Positions 19,451-27,276 of a stretch of 54,596 nucleotides of DNA are shown piece after piece. The stretch is from an uncultured Dorea sp. GTDB lineage: Bacteria > Bacillota > Clostridia > Lachnospirales > Lachnospiraceae. Under the pieces are notes generated by a model. That model was not told the origin of the DNA and ran no database searches. It saw nothing but the letters and a program-made list of their open reading frames with translations. The translations under genes and the position numbers were made by a program. Within the stretch, counting starts at the first letter, position 1. Each line of letters begins with the position of its first letter. The stretch lies in the NCBI GenBank assembly GCA_910588745.1, contig CAJURK010000017.1, positions 1-54,596 on the forward strand, in the 5' to 3' direction.

Positions 19451-19479
19451 AGTATACCACACTTGTATTCTTTTGGAAA
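19451..19479 (-). promoter_or_regulatory. Candidate promoter of scfA
   Basis: TTTCCA (19474-19479; 4 of 6 matches) and TATACT (19451-19456) are spaced 17 bases on the minus strand. This would give a leader of about 100 bases before scfA, containing a small GC-rich inverted repeat. Confidence 0.45.
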
Positions 19480-19552
19480 GCATTTTTTCTCCAAAACCTG
19501 CTGGAGTTTGCAAAGCGCTGTCCGGCTCAAAGAACGTTACCCAAACCTGCCG

Positions 19553-19927
19553 TCAGGAAATCATCCCTCCAATCGTCCCCCCTCCCGCGCACAAGAGAAA
19601 GGTCGTAACTAGGTTCGCTACCGCTCCGTCCAGCGTCCGGTATACCCCCATCGTAATCAGGATCAGCAAAGCGAAATACAAAATCCCAAGGATCAGTCCC
19701 CATAGAAATTTTCTTGTCTTCGCCATCTTTCCAATTGCAAGACCGCCAATCAGCGTCGCCGTAATATAAATCGCAACAATGCCTGCCGATACCGCTTTTT
19801 CATCCATGTCCAATTTATACAGAAGCATAGCCAGGATTAACAGCAGCGCTCCTGTCAGCGCATACGATAACAACAATGATTTCAATATCCAGCCGGCTAT
19901 CCGTGCTTCTCTTCGATTTCTGTCCAT
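19553..19927 (-). CDS. Small membrane protein, TIGR04086-type
   Basis: A 124-residue protein with four hydrophobic helices (about residues 14-37, 45-65, 72-92 and 103-123) and a short basic N-terminus. Length, helix pattern and position upstream of the SCIFF genes match the uncharacterised TIGR04086 family of Clostridia. Gly-rich stretches such as GGLAIGKMAK and CAGGGTIGG are visible. The ribosome site is poor (GGTGGGATGAGAG). The function is unknown. 207 bases separate it from scfA, which has its own candidate promoter. Confidence 0.75.
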   Translation of the reverse strand: MDRNRREARIAGWILKSLLLSYALTGALLLILAMLLYKLDMDEKAVSAGIVAIYITATLIGGLAIGKMAKTRKFLWGLILGILYFALLILITMGVYRTLDGAVANLVTTFLLCAGGGTIGGMIS

Positions 19928-19998
19928 CTCTCATCCCACCCTGCCATCAATTATAGTAAATCCTATGACAGGCCGACAGTTTTTATACATCTTTTTCG

Positions 19999-20547
19999 TT
20001 ACTGTTCCATCTGACGTCCGAGAAATCCTGCGGCACAAACCGCAATTTTCCTTTCGGTTTCCCCAAATTTCTTCTTATCGTCTTTGTTAAGAAGCGCTAC
20101 CGCCCCAATCACATCTCCCTCGCATATAATCGGAGTTATTACTTCTCCTGTAACAGAATCATCCTGTTCGCCGGTAATCTTGATAAATTTTTTATCGCTG
20201 TCTGCAGCCAGAATTTCTGTCCGTTCACTCATAGCTTTACATAGCTGTTTTGTGATGTATTTGTCCTGCATATCCTTGCGCCCGTTTCCTGACGCGGCAA
20301 TCACCTGATCCATATCGCAGATACATACCAGACAGCCCAGCGCCTGGGAAATGCTTTCCGCATACTGCCTTGCAAAGTTCGACAGCTCCCCAATCGGCGA
20401 ATATTTCTTAAGAATCACTTCTCCTTCTCTATCTGTAAAAATTTCCAAGGGGTCGCCTTCCCTAATCCGCAGGGTTCTGCGAATCTCCTTCGGGATTACC
20501 ACGCGTCCAAGGTCGTCAATTCTACGTACAATTCCTGTTGCTTTCAT
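19999..20547 (-). CDS. spoVT: Stage V sporulation regulator SpoVT (AbrB family)
   Basis: A 182-residue transcription factor active in the forespore, where SpoVT tunes SigG-dependent genes. The N-terminal swapped-hairpin AbrB domain (residues 1-50) has DLGRVVIPKEIRRTL and GDPLEIF. A GAF domain fills residues 55-180. It ends close to the TIGR04086 gene in the same direction. The SD (GGAGG, ten bases before the ATG) lies in the 3' arm of a long hairpin, described separately. I could not find a convincing SigF/SigG promoter. Confidence 0.95.
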   Translation of the reverse strand: MKATGIVRRIDDLGRVVIPKEIRRTLRIREGDPLEIFTDREGEVILKKYSPIGELSNFARQYAESISQALGCLVCICDMDQVIAASGNGRKDMQDKYITKQLCKAMSERTEILAADSDKKFIKITGEQDDSVTGEVITPIICEGDVIGAVALLNKDDKKKFGETERKIAVCAAGFLGRQMEQ

Positions 20548-20557
20548 ATAAATAAGC

Positions 20558-20621
20558 CCTCCATCTGCAGATATTCATTTTAAGTAATACTATTATCTGT
20601 AAATGGAGGTATTTTATACCT
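20558..20621 (-). promoter_or_regulatory. spoVT leader hairpin covering the ribosome site, plus adjacent dyad
   Basis: In the minus-strand RNA, CCTCCAT (20603-20609) pairs with ATGGAGG (20558-20564), the latter containing the spoVT SD. Inside, CAGATA (20594-20599) pairs with TATCTG (20568-20573) across a symmetric 3x3 internal loop, leaving a 20-base loop. Just upstream is a second dyad, AGGTAT-TTT-ATACCT (20607-20621). This could be translational control or an autoregulatory site. Confidence 0.55.
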
Positions 20622-20684
20622 GTTTCATCCGAAACAAAATCGTTCCTATTCTTATACCGCTCTTCAAACGGCCGCCCGGAAATT

Positions 20685-21731
20685 TTATGAAAAGTCTTCC
20701 CAGGTAAAAGTCTCCCATGGAATCCTTACCTCCTTGCCTTCATTGATCAGCGCGTCAATATGCATCAGCAGCGGAAAATCCTCCAGCGATATCACCTTTC
20801 TCTCCGCCAGCTTCTTCGCCGCCCGGGCTGTTCTTGTTGCAATTACAATGGATTCCAGCGTCACGCCCTTTAGTTCCTCCATGGCCTCTTCAAAACGCAG
20901 CCCTCTTCCAAGCAGCGTCCCGATCTTTCTGGTTCTTCCTCCGAATACGGTTACATACAAATCCCCCACTCCGTGAATCAGGTTCTCCGGCTTACCGCCA
21001 ATGATATCCAGAAGCTTACCCATTTCTTTCACGCTCTGCCCAAAAAGAGCGGCCTGGGAATTGTAATGCTGCGCCCCAATCTTGCCGTCCCGTTTTTCCG
21101 CCATGCCTACGGCCAGCGTTACGCCGAGGGCATATGCATTTTTCAGAGCAACCGCGCACTCAACCCCTGTCACATCCGTAGACAGGCTGATATGGTAGTA
21201 ATCCGTTGCCAAAAGCGATCTGATGAACTGCAGCGTCTCCACGTCCTTCCCGCAGAATGCCACGTGGCTGTCGTCGTGGTCCGCCAGCTCATAGCTGGTA
21301 CACGGCCCGCCGATCGCGTTCAGATTCAGATGTTTCCCTTTCGGCTGTCTCTCCGCAAAGATTTCCGGATAGGGAACCAGCGTACCGTCCTCTCTGTCCA
21401 CCATGCCCTTGGTCACCGTAAGAACCGGAACCTCTTCCGGCAATACCGGAAGGATCTCGTCGCAGAACCAGTCAAGTCCGAAACTGCTGACTCCCCCAAG
21501 CACCAGATCCGCTCCTTCTAAAGCCTCTTTCAGCTCTTCAATCTGATAATATTTGACTCCTTCATGCAGAGTACGCTTCAATGTAATATGGTAATTATCT
21601 CTCTTTAATCCCTCGATAATCTCTCTGTCCAGCGGCGAACCTACCAGACGCACCTCATGTCCGTTCTCAAACGCCGGAAATGTAATTGCCGAATTCATCT
21701 GCCCTGCACATACAAAAGTAATCACGCTCAT
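20685..21731 (-). CDS. NAD(P)-glycerol-3-phosphate dehydrogenase-like protein
   Basis: A 348-residue protein with the two-domain layout of GpsA: a Rossmann N-terminus and a helical C-terminus containing the catalytic-Lys region VALKNAYALGVTLA and the phosphate-binding TVFGGRTRKIG. The nucleotide loop reads VCAGQMNSA: aligned with the GpsA GxGxWG loop, the first and third glycines are Cys and Asn. The NAIGGPC segment matches the family GGP motif. It is therefore a divergent member that may use another sugar- or polyol-phosphate. Its neighbour is a 6-phospho-3-hexuloisomerase gene in the same direction, 351 bases away, which hints at carbohydrate metabolism rather than lipid synthesis. The start has the strong site CAAGGAGGAAG. 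Confidence 0.75.
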   Translation of the reverse strand: MSVITFVCAGQMNSAITFPAFENGHEVRLVGSPLDREIIEGLKRDNYHITLKRTLHEGVKYYQIEELKEALEGADLVLGGVSSFGLDWFCDEILPVLPEEVPVLTVTKGMVDREDGTLVPYPEIFAERQPKGKHLNLNAIGGPCTSYELADHDDSHVAFCGKDVETLQFIRSLLATDYYHISLSTDVTGVECAVALKNAYALGVTLAVGMAEKRDGKIGAQHYNSQAALFGQSVKEMGKLLDIIGGKPENLIHGVGDLYVTVFGGRTRKIGTLLGRGLRFEEAMEELKGVTLESIVIATRTARAAKKLAERKVISLEDFPLLMHIDALINEGKEVRIPWETFTWEDFS

Positions 21732-21917
21732 TTTTCTTCCTCCTTGAACTCTTTACTACGGATTGCGCCTTTATGTTCCGCATAAAGGCCGGCTCTTCCT
21801 CTGCTTCCTGTAATCTGTATCGCTTCTGGTATGATTAAAGCATCTTTCCATATATCTGTCAAATACCCTGGAATCGTTGTTTCCCGAAAATAAGGCCGCT
21901 CTAATTAATTTTTTCCA

Positions 21918-22064
21918 TTTGATTAATTTATCCGTTTACTATCCCCATCTGCAGAATTTTTCAAAATTCCATAAATGACTGTATCTCTTTATTAATCAAA
22001 CTCAAAATATTAATAATCAAAAAAGGATTTGATTTATATGATTGATTAATCAAAATAAATCAAA
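21918..22064. repeat. Clustered TTGATTAA-type repeats and nested dyad (351-base intergenic region)
   Basis: The gap 21732-22082 has no gene. It holds repeated copies of one short motif: TTTGATTAATTTA (21918), ATTAATCAAA (21991), AATAATCAA (about 22012), and a nested pair at 22028-22064. In that pair TTTGATTTAT (22028-22037) and ATAAATCAAA (22055-22064) flank the perfect palindrome TTGATTAATCAA (22042-22053). On the minus strand the nested dyad is followed by CCTTTTTTG, so it may also end the hexuloisomerase transcript 18 bases past its stop. The cluster could instead bind a repressor. Confidence 0.5.
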
Positions 22065-22082
22065 CCCTCCGCGTAATCTCCG

Positions 22083-22640
22083 TTACTCCATATTTGCATG
22101 TCTTGCATATAACTGGCTATCATTCTGCTTTGTAATCCTCATCAGATCCATGACGACAGCGTCATAGGTAATCCAAGTCAGTTCCTCGAAAGAAGAACCG
22201 GAAGACTGCACGCTCCCGCCTCCTTCTCCGGCAAATTTTTCGGTAACGCCGGGAATCATAATCACCACATCAGACATTGCTCCGATGGTGTGTTCCGGAA
22301 ACATAGTTACCGTAGCGAGCTTCGCCCCCTGCTTTTTCGCTACGCCGGCATTGGATACTAAACTGGCCGTTGTCCCGGAGCCGGAACCGATAATCAGAAG
22401 ATCGCCTTCCTGAATACTCGGCGTAGTCGGTTCCCCAACAAAATAAACCGTATATCCAAGATGCATCATACGGTTAGCAAAAGCCCTCCCTACAAAACCG
22501 GACCGCCCTGCTCCCCCAATAAAAATGCGGTTTGCACTGAGAATCAGCTTTTCTAACCGGAGTATCTGATCCTGGTCAATCTTTTCCGCATTGGATTGCA
22601 GCTCATTTAAAATTGCAAATACATTTTCACATCTGCTCAT
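22083..22640 (-). CDS. hxlB: 6-phospho-3-hexuloisomerase (SIS domain)
   Basis: A 185-residue sugar isomerase. The family interconverts D-arabino-3-hexulose-6-phosphate and fructose-6-phosphate in the ribulose monophosphate pathway. The SIS signature is complete: GAGRSGFVGRAFANRMMHLG near residues 39-58, SGSGTTASLV near 97, and the Glu/Thr-rich C-terminus. Usually hxlA (hexulose-phosphate synthase) is next to it; none is visible here. The ATG has the site CAGGAGAAAAAA. It diverges from a LacI-type regulator gene, its likely controller. It could instead act on another keto-sugar phosphate. Confidence 0.85.
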   Translation of the reverse strand: MSRCENVFAILNELQSNAEKIDQDQILRLEKLILSANRIFIGGAGRSGFVGRAFANRMMHLGYTVYFVGEPTTPSIQEGDLLIIGSGSGTTASLVSNAGVAKKQGAKLATVTMFPEHTIGAMSDVVIMIPGVTEKFAGEGGGSVQSSGSSFEELTWITYDAVVMDLMRITKQNDSQLYARHANME

Positions 22641-22676
22641 AGTTTTTTCTCCTGTATCTTTCTATTTTGAAATCTC

Positions 22677-22692
22677 GGGTTTTCGTCAACCC
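22677..22692. promoter_or_regulatory. Dyad upstream of hxlB, possible operator
   Basis: GGGTT and AACCC flank 6 bases. The dyad lies just downstream of a TATAAT-like hexamer on the minus strand and would cover the hxlB start point. A site for the divergent LacI-type protein is plausible but unproven. Confidence 0.3.
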
Positions 22693-22799
22693 AATTATAA
22701 ATGAAGAAAAACAGCGGAAGCTACTTATACTAGCTCCATTTTTTACAAAATTTTTTTGCCAAATTTATCACTAAAACCCAAAACGCCGGTTCACACCGC

Positions 22800-22838
22800 T
22801 CGCACGGCATTGACTCCCCGTGCGATCAACCCTATAAT
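22800..22838 (+). promoter_or_regulatory. Promoter of the LacI-type gene with overlapping 8-bp dyad
   Basis: TTGACT (22810-22815) and TATAAT (22833-22838) are exactly 17 bases apart. TCGCACGG (22800-22807) and CCGTGCGA (22818-22825) form a perfect 8-bp dyad whose 10-base centre holds the -35 hexamer. It lies upstream of the transcript start, so it is a DNA site, fitting autoregulation. Confidence 0.65.
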
Positions 22839-22908
22839 AATAACAATAAAGCGTAAATGTGCCGTCGGCTGCACAGTAGTAAGGAAAGGAATTTTGAAGG
22901 GTGCTATT

Positions 22909-23991
22909 ATGGGAAAACGAAAGAAGGTTACAACCCGAGACATTGCAAACGCGCTGGATATCTCCCAGTCCACGGTGTCCATGATCTTAAGCGGCAGGCC
23001 AAACGTATCCTTTTCGGAGGAAACAATACGGAATGTGCAGGAAGCCGCCCTGTCCATGGGATACCAAAAGTCTTCCTCAAAGGAAGTCAAAAAAGAAAAG
23101 ACCCTCTCTGACAGCATCATCGTCCTCTGTCCCAGGCTCTCAGGCGGATATTATTCCATGATGCTCCATTCCATCATGAAACGTGCGGAACTCTACCATT
23201 ACACGGTCTTTACCGCTGTTACATTCCGCAGCGCTAAGACCGAACAGCTCTATCTGAATATGTTGGAAAAGAATAAGCTGGCGGGAATTATTTCTCTATA
23301 CCCGGTTGCAGAAGTGCAGAAAATGAACCTGCTCTCAAAGCAGGCGCCTGTCATTTCCGTCGGAGACAAACCCTCCGCCTGCCGTTTTGATTCGGTAGAA
23401 CTAGACAGCGTCAAACCCGGTTATCTGATGGGAAACCATTTGATTTCATTGGGTCATTCCCGCATTTCTTATGTTTCAACGCCTATCAGCAAAAAAGAAA
23501 TCGGAAGACTCCACCGATTAGAGGGGGTAAAAAACAGTTTTCGGGATCACGGCTATCCAACGGAGCAGATTGAAGTTTTGCACCAGACTCAGCCCGCCTT
23601 TGAACAGTACCCGGCGGAAAGCGCGGAATACCAGAACGCCTACGACTTGACCTGCAGGGCATTAGAACGCCGAACCCGCTCCACCGCGTTCATCGGCAAC
23701 AACGATACGGCTGCTTTCGGAATCTTGGCGGCCTTAGCCGACCAGGGCTACAAAGTTCCTCATGATTACTCGGTCTGCGGATTCGACAACATCGCCCTCT
23801 CGGCCATGCCCCAGCTTTCCCTGACCACGGTAGAACACGCTTCCATGAAGAAAGGCGAAGAGGCTGTGGATATGATTTACCGGAAAAACAGCCAGCGAAA
23901 CGATGAGAACCAGCCCGGTTATATTATCCGTCTGGAATACGAACCCAAGCTGATCGTCCGCGGCTCTACCGGAAAATGCCCTGTTTCTTAG
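22909..23991 (+). CDS. LacI/PurR family transcriptional regulator
   Basis: A 360-residue repressor type. The N-terminal helix-turn-helix reads TTRDIANALDISQSTVSMIL and the hinge follows near residues 50-60. The periplasmic-binding-protein-like effector domain follows, with FIGNNDTAAFGIL and YSVCGFDNIALS near residues 265-310. The ATG at 22909 has AAGGG seven bases upstream; a TTG in frame at 22894 is a weaker alternative, and longer extensions run into the promoter. It diverges from hxlB, the likely target; the effector is probably a sugar or sugar phosphate. Confidence 0.93.
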   Translation: MGKRKKVTTRDIANALDISQSTVSMILSGRPNVSFSEETIRNVQEAALSMGYQKSSSKEVKKEKTLSDSIIVLCPRLSGGYYSMMLHSIMKRAELYHYTVFTAVTFRSAKTEQLYLNMLEKNKLAGIISLYPVAEVQKMNLLSKQAPVISVGDKPSACRFDSVELDSVKPGYLMGNHLISLGHSRISYVSTPISKKEIGRLHRLEGVKNSFRDHGYPTEQIEVLHQTQPAFEQYPAESAEYQNAYDLTCRALERRTRSTAFIGNNDTAAFGILAALADQGYKVPHDYSVCGFDNIALSAMPQLSLTTVEHASMKKGEEAVDMIYRKNSQRNDENQPGYIIRLEYEPKLIVRGSTGKCPVS

Positions 23992-24024
23992 GCCGCGTCC
24001 CTCCGGTTCCGGCCTAACGGAACC
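23988..24024. repeat. Two overlapping, mutually exclusive inverted repeats
   Basis: TTAGGCCG (23988-23995, containing the LacI-gene stop) pairs with CGGCCTAA (24010-24017). GGTTCCG (24005-24011) pairs with CGGAACC (24018-24024). The two share bases 24010-24011, so only one can form fully. No T tract follows on either strand. It lies between converging genes and may act as a barrier or RNA end. Confidence 0.4.
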
Positions 24025-24087
24025 CTATGCGGGAAGCGTGTCTGAACATTCATTTCCGCCGTCTGTTAAACGTAAGCTTCAGGCGCT

Positions 24088-24738
24088 TTAGACCATCAGA
24101 ATATCCTCTGCCGTAAGACCGCAAAAGGATGTAAGTTCTCTGTCCGCCCCGCTCACATCCTGCCGGTATGCCTGCGGCGGCACATAGGCATAGCAGAACA
24201 TGCCCGCCGCTTTTCCGGCCTTTACTCCGTTGCAGGAATCCTCAATCACCACGCATTCGGCGGGCAGCAGTCCTAAATTTTCAGCCGCCCTCAGATAAAT
24301 CTCCGGAGCCGGTTTCCCTTCCCTGCACTCCAATCCGCTCACAATGGTATCAAAACAATCCTGTATTCCGAAGGTTTCCATATGGTGGTCAATCACTTCC
24401 CGGGGCGAACTGGATGCCACCGCAAGACGAACGCCCGCCCCATGAAGCTTTCGAATCAGTTCCACCACCCCGGGCATAGGATGAAGCCCCTGCGACTCAA
24501 GAAGCCGCTCCTTAATCTCATGTATCTCATCCACATAAGTATCCGCATCCTTTTCAAGGCCGTACCTCTCCTTCAGTATACCGCAGTTATGCCTCATCGT
24601 ACTGCCGAACAAATCGCTCAGCTCCGCAGGCGCCACCGTTATTCCTTCCCCGCGAAGCCGCTCTATCATCGCCTCCACATAGAACCGTTCCGTATCCGAG
24701 ATTACGCCGTCCATATCAAACAATACTCCGCGCCGCAT
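24088..24738 (-). CDS. HAD-superfamily phosphatase/phosphomutase
   Basis: A 216-residue HAD hydrolase of the beta-phosphoglucomutase-like subgroup. Motif I is FDMDGVISDTE (nucleophile and acid/base Asp), motif II lies in VASSSPRE, motif III is the Lys of GKPAPEIY, and motif IV is VIEDSCNGV. A helical cap sits between motifs I and II. The start is the ATG with AAAGGAG seven bases upstream; an in-frame TTG 30 bases earlier is less likely. It converges on the LacI-type gene. The substrate is unknown; a sugar phosphate would suit the neighbourhood. Confidence 0.9.
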   Translation of the reverse strand: MRRGVLFDMDGVISDTERFYVEAMIERLRGEGITVAPAELSDLFGSTMRHNCGILKERYGLEKDADTYVDEIHEIKERLLESQGLHPMPGVVELIRKLHGAGVRLAVASSSPREVIDHHMETFGIQDCFDTIVSGLECREGKPAPEIYLRAAENLGLLPAECVVIEDSCNGVKAGKAAGMFCYAYVPPQAYRQDVSGADRELTSFCGLTAEDILMV

Positions 24739-24883
24739 AAGCTTACTCCTTTCGTTTTTGTAATCCAATTCCTTCTATTTGTAACAGATATGAATCTGCA
24801 TCAATGCCAAATTCATCCATTCATAAAGCCAATATAACATCCGAAACAGAATAAATCAACAAACAAGAAATATAAAATCAGCC

Positions 24884-24913
24884 TTGACAAATACTTTTCC
24901 TCTCCCGTATAAT
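24884..24913 (+). promoter_or_regulatory. Promoter of the T-box/trpB2 transcript
   Basis: TTGACA (24884-24889) and TATAAT (24908-24913), both full consensus, are separated by 18 bases. The transcript would start near 24920, just before T-box stem I. Confidence 0.85.
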
Positions 24914-24919
24914 AAAACA

Positions 24920-25188
24920 AATCAAGAACCGATGAGCAAGAGTAGTAACCTCTATAACGAACTTACAGAGAGTCCCGGGCCGGTGGAACCGGGGCAGTTA
25001 CGATAAAGGCGAATGGACTTGCGAGGGCAAACTGAAATCAGCGCGCTGACGTAGGGGCGACGGTCTCCAACCGTTACATTGGAACATGTATAACAGTACA
25101 TGGCGAGGGCATTTTTTTACAGAATGAACATAGGTGGCACCGCAGGAATATTACTCCTGTCCTATCAGAAGATAGGGCAGGTTTTTTT
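24920..25188 (+). promoter_or_regulatory. T-box riboswitch leader, tryptophan-specific
   Basis: Stem I features are present: AGAGTAGTAA near 24950, then CAGAGAG and the distal GGTG. The specifier loop reads GAATGGAC, with TGG (Trp) at 25014-25016. The T-box AGGTGGCACCGC lies at 25132-25143; the bulge base after TGG is C, matching a G73 discriminator such as that of tRNA-Trp. The terminator CCTGTCCTATC/GATAGGGCAGG (25156-25181) is followed by seven T (25182-25188). Uncharged tRNA-Trp would stabilise the antiterminator and turn on the next gene. Confidence 0.93.
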
Positions 25189-25315
25189 ATCATCATAAAG
25201 CATTCTTGCAGATGTCCTGTATGGCAAAACGACATCATGTGCAAAGATGCGCGGCTATCCTCAAACAAACGGTTCGATCAATTATAATCTCCAGTGAAAG
25301 GAAGGTATTTACACA

Positions 25316-26695
25316 ATGACAGACAAGAACAAAATCCCTTACAAAATCTATCTCGAAGAGCAGGAAATGCCGAAACAGTGGTACAATGTCCGCGCCGATA
25401 TGAAGCATAAGCCGGCGCCTCTTTTGAATCCCGACACTTTGCAGCCAATGACCGCCGAAGAGTTAAGCGGCGTGTTCTGCGAGGAGCTTGTTAAGCAGGA
25501 GCTGGATGACACTACCGCCTATTTTGACATTCCCAAAGAAATTCTGGATTTTTATAAAATGTACCGCCCGTCGCCGCTGGTACGGGCTTACTGCCTGGAA
25601 GAAGCCCTGGGTACTCCCGCTAAGATCTACTACAAATTTGAAGGCAATAACACCTCCGGAAGCCACAAGCTGAATTCAGCTATCGCACAGGCCTACTATG
25701 CCAAAAAGCAGGGCTTAAAGGGCGTCACCACCGAGACAGGAGCCGGGCAGTGGGGTACCGCTCTCTCCATGGCATGCGCTTATCTCGGCCTGGACTGCCG
25801 GGTATATATGGTAAAATGCTCCTACGAACAAAAACCGTTCCGCAGGGAGGTCATGCGCACCTACGGCGCCAACGTGACTCCTTCCCCCTCTGAGCTAACC
25901 CGGGTGGGACGTAAAATCCTTGCAGAACATCCGGGTACTACCGGAAGCTTAGGCTGCGCCATTTCAGAAGCCGTGGAGGACGCCACTTCCCATGAAGGTT
26001 ACCGCTATGTGCTTGGCTCCGTGCTTTCTCAGGTAATGCTTCACCAGTCCGTAATCGGCTTAGAAACCAAGGCCGCCCTTGACAAATACAACATTACGCC
26101 GGACATTATCATTGGATGCGCCGGAGGCGGCTCAAACTTAGGAGGACTGATCGCCCCATTTATGGGCGAAAAGCTCCGCGGCGAAAAAGACTACCGGTTC
26201 ATCGCCGTCGAGCCTGCAAGCTGTCCCAGCCTGACCAGAGGAAGATATGCTTATGATTACTGCGATACCGGGATGGTATGTCCTCTGGCAAAGATGTACA
26301 CCTTAGGAAGCGGCTTCATCCCATCCGCCAACCATGCCGGCGGCCTGCGCTACCATGGCATGAGTTCTGTTCTTTCACAGCTTTACGACGATAAGCTGAT
26401 GACCGCCGTTTCCGTAGAACAGACCTCCGTATTTGACGCCGCAACTAAATTTGCCCGCATCGAAGGCATTCTTCCCGCGCCGGAAAGCAGTCACGCAATT
26501 AAGGTCGCTATAGACGAGGCTATGAGATGCAAAGAAACGGGCGAAACAAAGACCATCGTCTTTGGACTTACCGGCACCGGGTACTTTGATATGGTCGCTT
26601 ACGGCAAATACAACGACGGCGATATGCACGATTACGTTCCTACCGACGCCGAGTTAGAAGCCGGATTTGCCGGACTGCCAAACGTTAACTTATAA
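25316..26695 (+). CDS. trpB2: TrpB2-type tryptophan synthase beta-like PLP enzyme
   Basis: A 459-residue PLP enzyme that would join indole and serine to make tryptophan. The length and the N-terminal extension place it in the TrpB2 group rather than TrpB1. The PLP lysine is in SGSHKLNSA (Lys118), the substrate loop is ETGAGQWG, and the phosphate loop is GCAGGGSNLGG. No trpA or other trp gene is near, so it may salvage free indole. The tryptophan T-box leader in front shows that the cell makes this enzyme when tryptophan is short, which supports a tryptophan-forming role over other PLP chemistry. The site AAAGGAAGG precedes the ATG. Confidence 0.93.
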   Translation: MTDKNKIPYKIYLEEQEMPKQWYNVRADMKHKPAPLLNPDTLQPMTAEELSGVFCEELVKQELDDTTAYFDIPKEILDFYKMYRPSPLVRAYCLEEALGTPAKIYYKFEGNNTSGSHKLNSAIAQAYYAKKQGLKGVTTETGAGQWGTALSMACAYLGLDCRVYMVKCSYEQKPFRREVMRTYGANVTPSPSELTRVGRKILAEHPGTTGSLGCAISEAVEDATSHEGYRYVLGSVLSQVMLHQSVIGLETKAALDKYNITPDIIIGCAGGGSNLGGLIAPFMGEKLRGEKDYRFIAVEPASCPSLTRGRYAYDYCDTGMVCPLAKMYTLGSGFIPSANHAGGLRYHGMSSVLSQLYDDKLMTAVSVEQTSVFDAATKFARIEGILPAPESSHAIKVAIDEAMRCKETGETKTIVFGLTGTGYFDMVAYGKYNDGDMHDYVPTDAELEAGFAGLPNVNL

Positions 26696-26783
26696 CCAAT
26701 CACGAATGGTTTCCCCGGAAACTATGCTCTCTGTCAGCAAGGGGACGCGCCGTAAATCGAACATGGAAGGAGACTGAATAAAC

Positions 26784-27230
26784 ATGAGTAAAATTGATGA
26801 AGTAAGAAGCGATATGGTGAAAGCCATGAAAGCCGGCGAAAAGGATACGAAGGACACTCTGTCCCTTTTACTTGCCGCATTGAAGAACAAAGCAATCGAC
26901 AAGCGAGACGACCTGACGCCAGAAGAAGAAACACAGGTCGTATTAAAAGAAATCAAACAGACAAAAGAAACCTTAGAGCTGACTCCTTTAGACCGCACGG
27001 ACATCATTGCGGAGTGCAGGCACCGCCTGTCTGTTCTAGAAAACTACGCGCCAAAAATGATGACTGCAGACGAAATTGAGACAGTCATCAAAGAAACCCT
27101 CGCCGAGTTAGGCATCGACGCCCCAACCGGCAAGGACAAAGGCCGGATCATGAAAACCCTGATGCCAAAAGTAAAGGGTAAGGCAGACGGTAAACTGGTA
27201 AATGAACTGTTGACAAACCATATGGGTTAA
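26784..27230 (+). CDS. yqeY: GatB/YqeY domain protein
   Basis: A 148-residue all-helical protein of the YqeY family, related to the tail domain of the GatB amidotransferase subunit. Typical features are the N-terminal helix with MVKAMKAGEKDTKDTL and the C-terminal GRIMKTLMPKVKGKADG. The molecular role is not established; tRNA binding is suspected by analogy. Start site AAGGAGACTGAATAAAC. It follows trpB2 by 88 bases with no terminator, so T-box control may extend to it. A terminator follows. Confidence 0.92.
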   Translation: MSKIDEVRSDMVKAMKAGEKDTKDTLSLLLAALKNKAIDKRDDLTPEEETQVVLKEIKQTKETLELTPLDRTDIIAECRHRLSVLENYAPKMMTADEIETVIKETLAELGIDAPTGKDKGRIMKTLMPKVKGKADGKLVNELLTNHMG

Positions 27231-27276
27231 TCATTGAGAAAAGCCGAACTGATGCTAGAATATCCGAAATTCAAAC

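Noticed and set aside
22756..22908. N-terminal extension of the LacI-type protein
   Set aside because: It reads through the consensus promoter and dyad; the ATG at 22909 has a proper site and the usual N-terminus.
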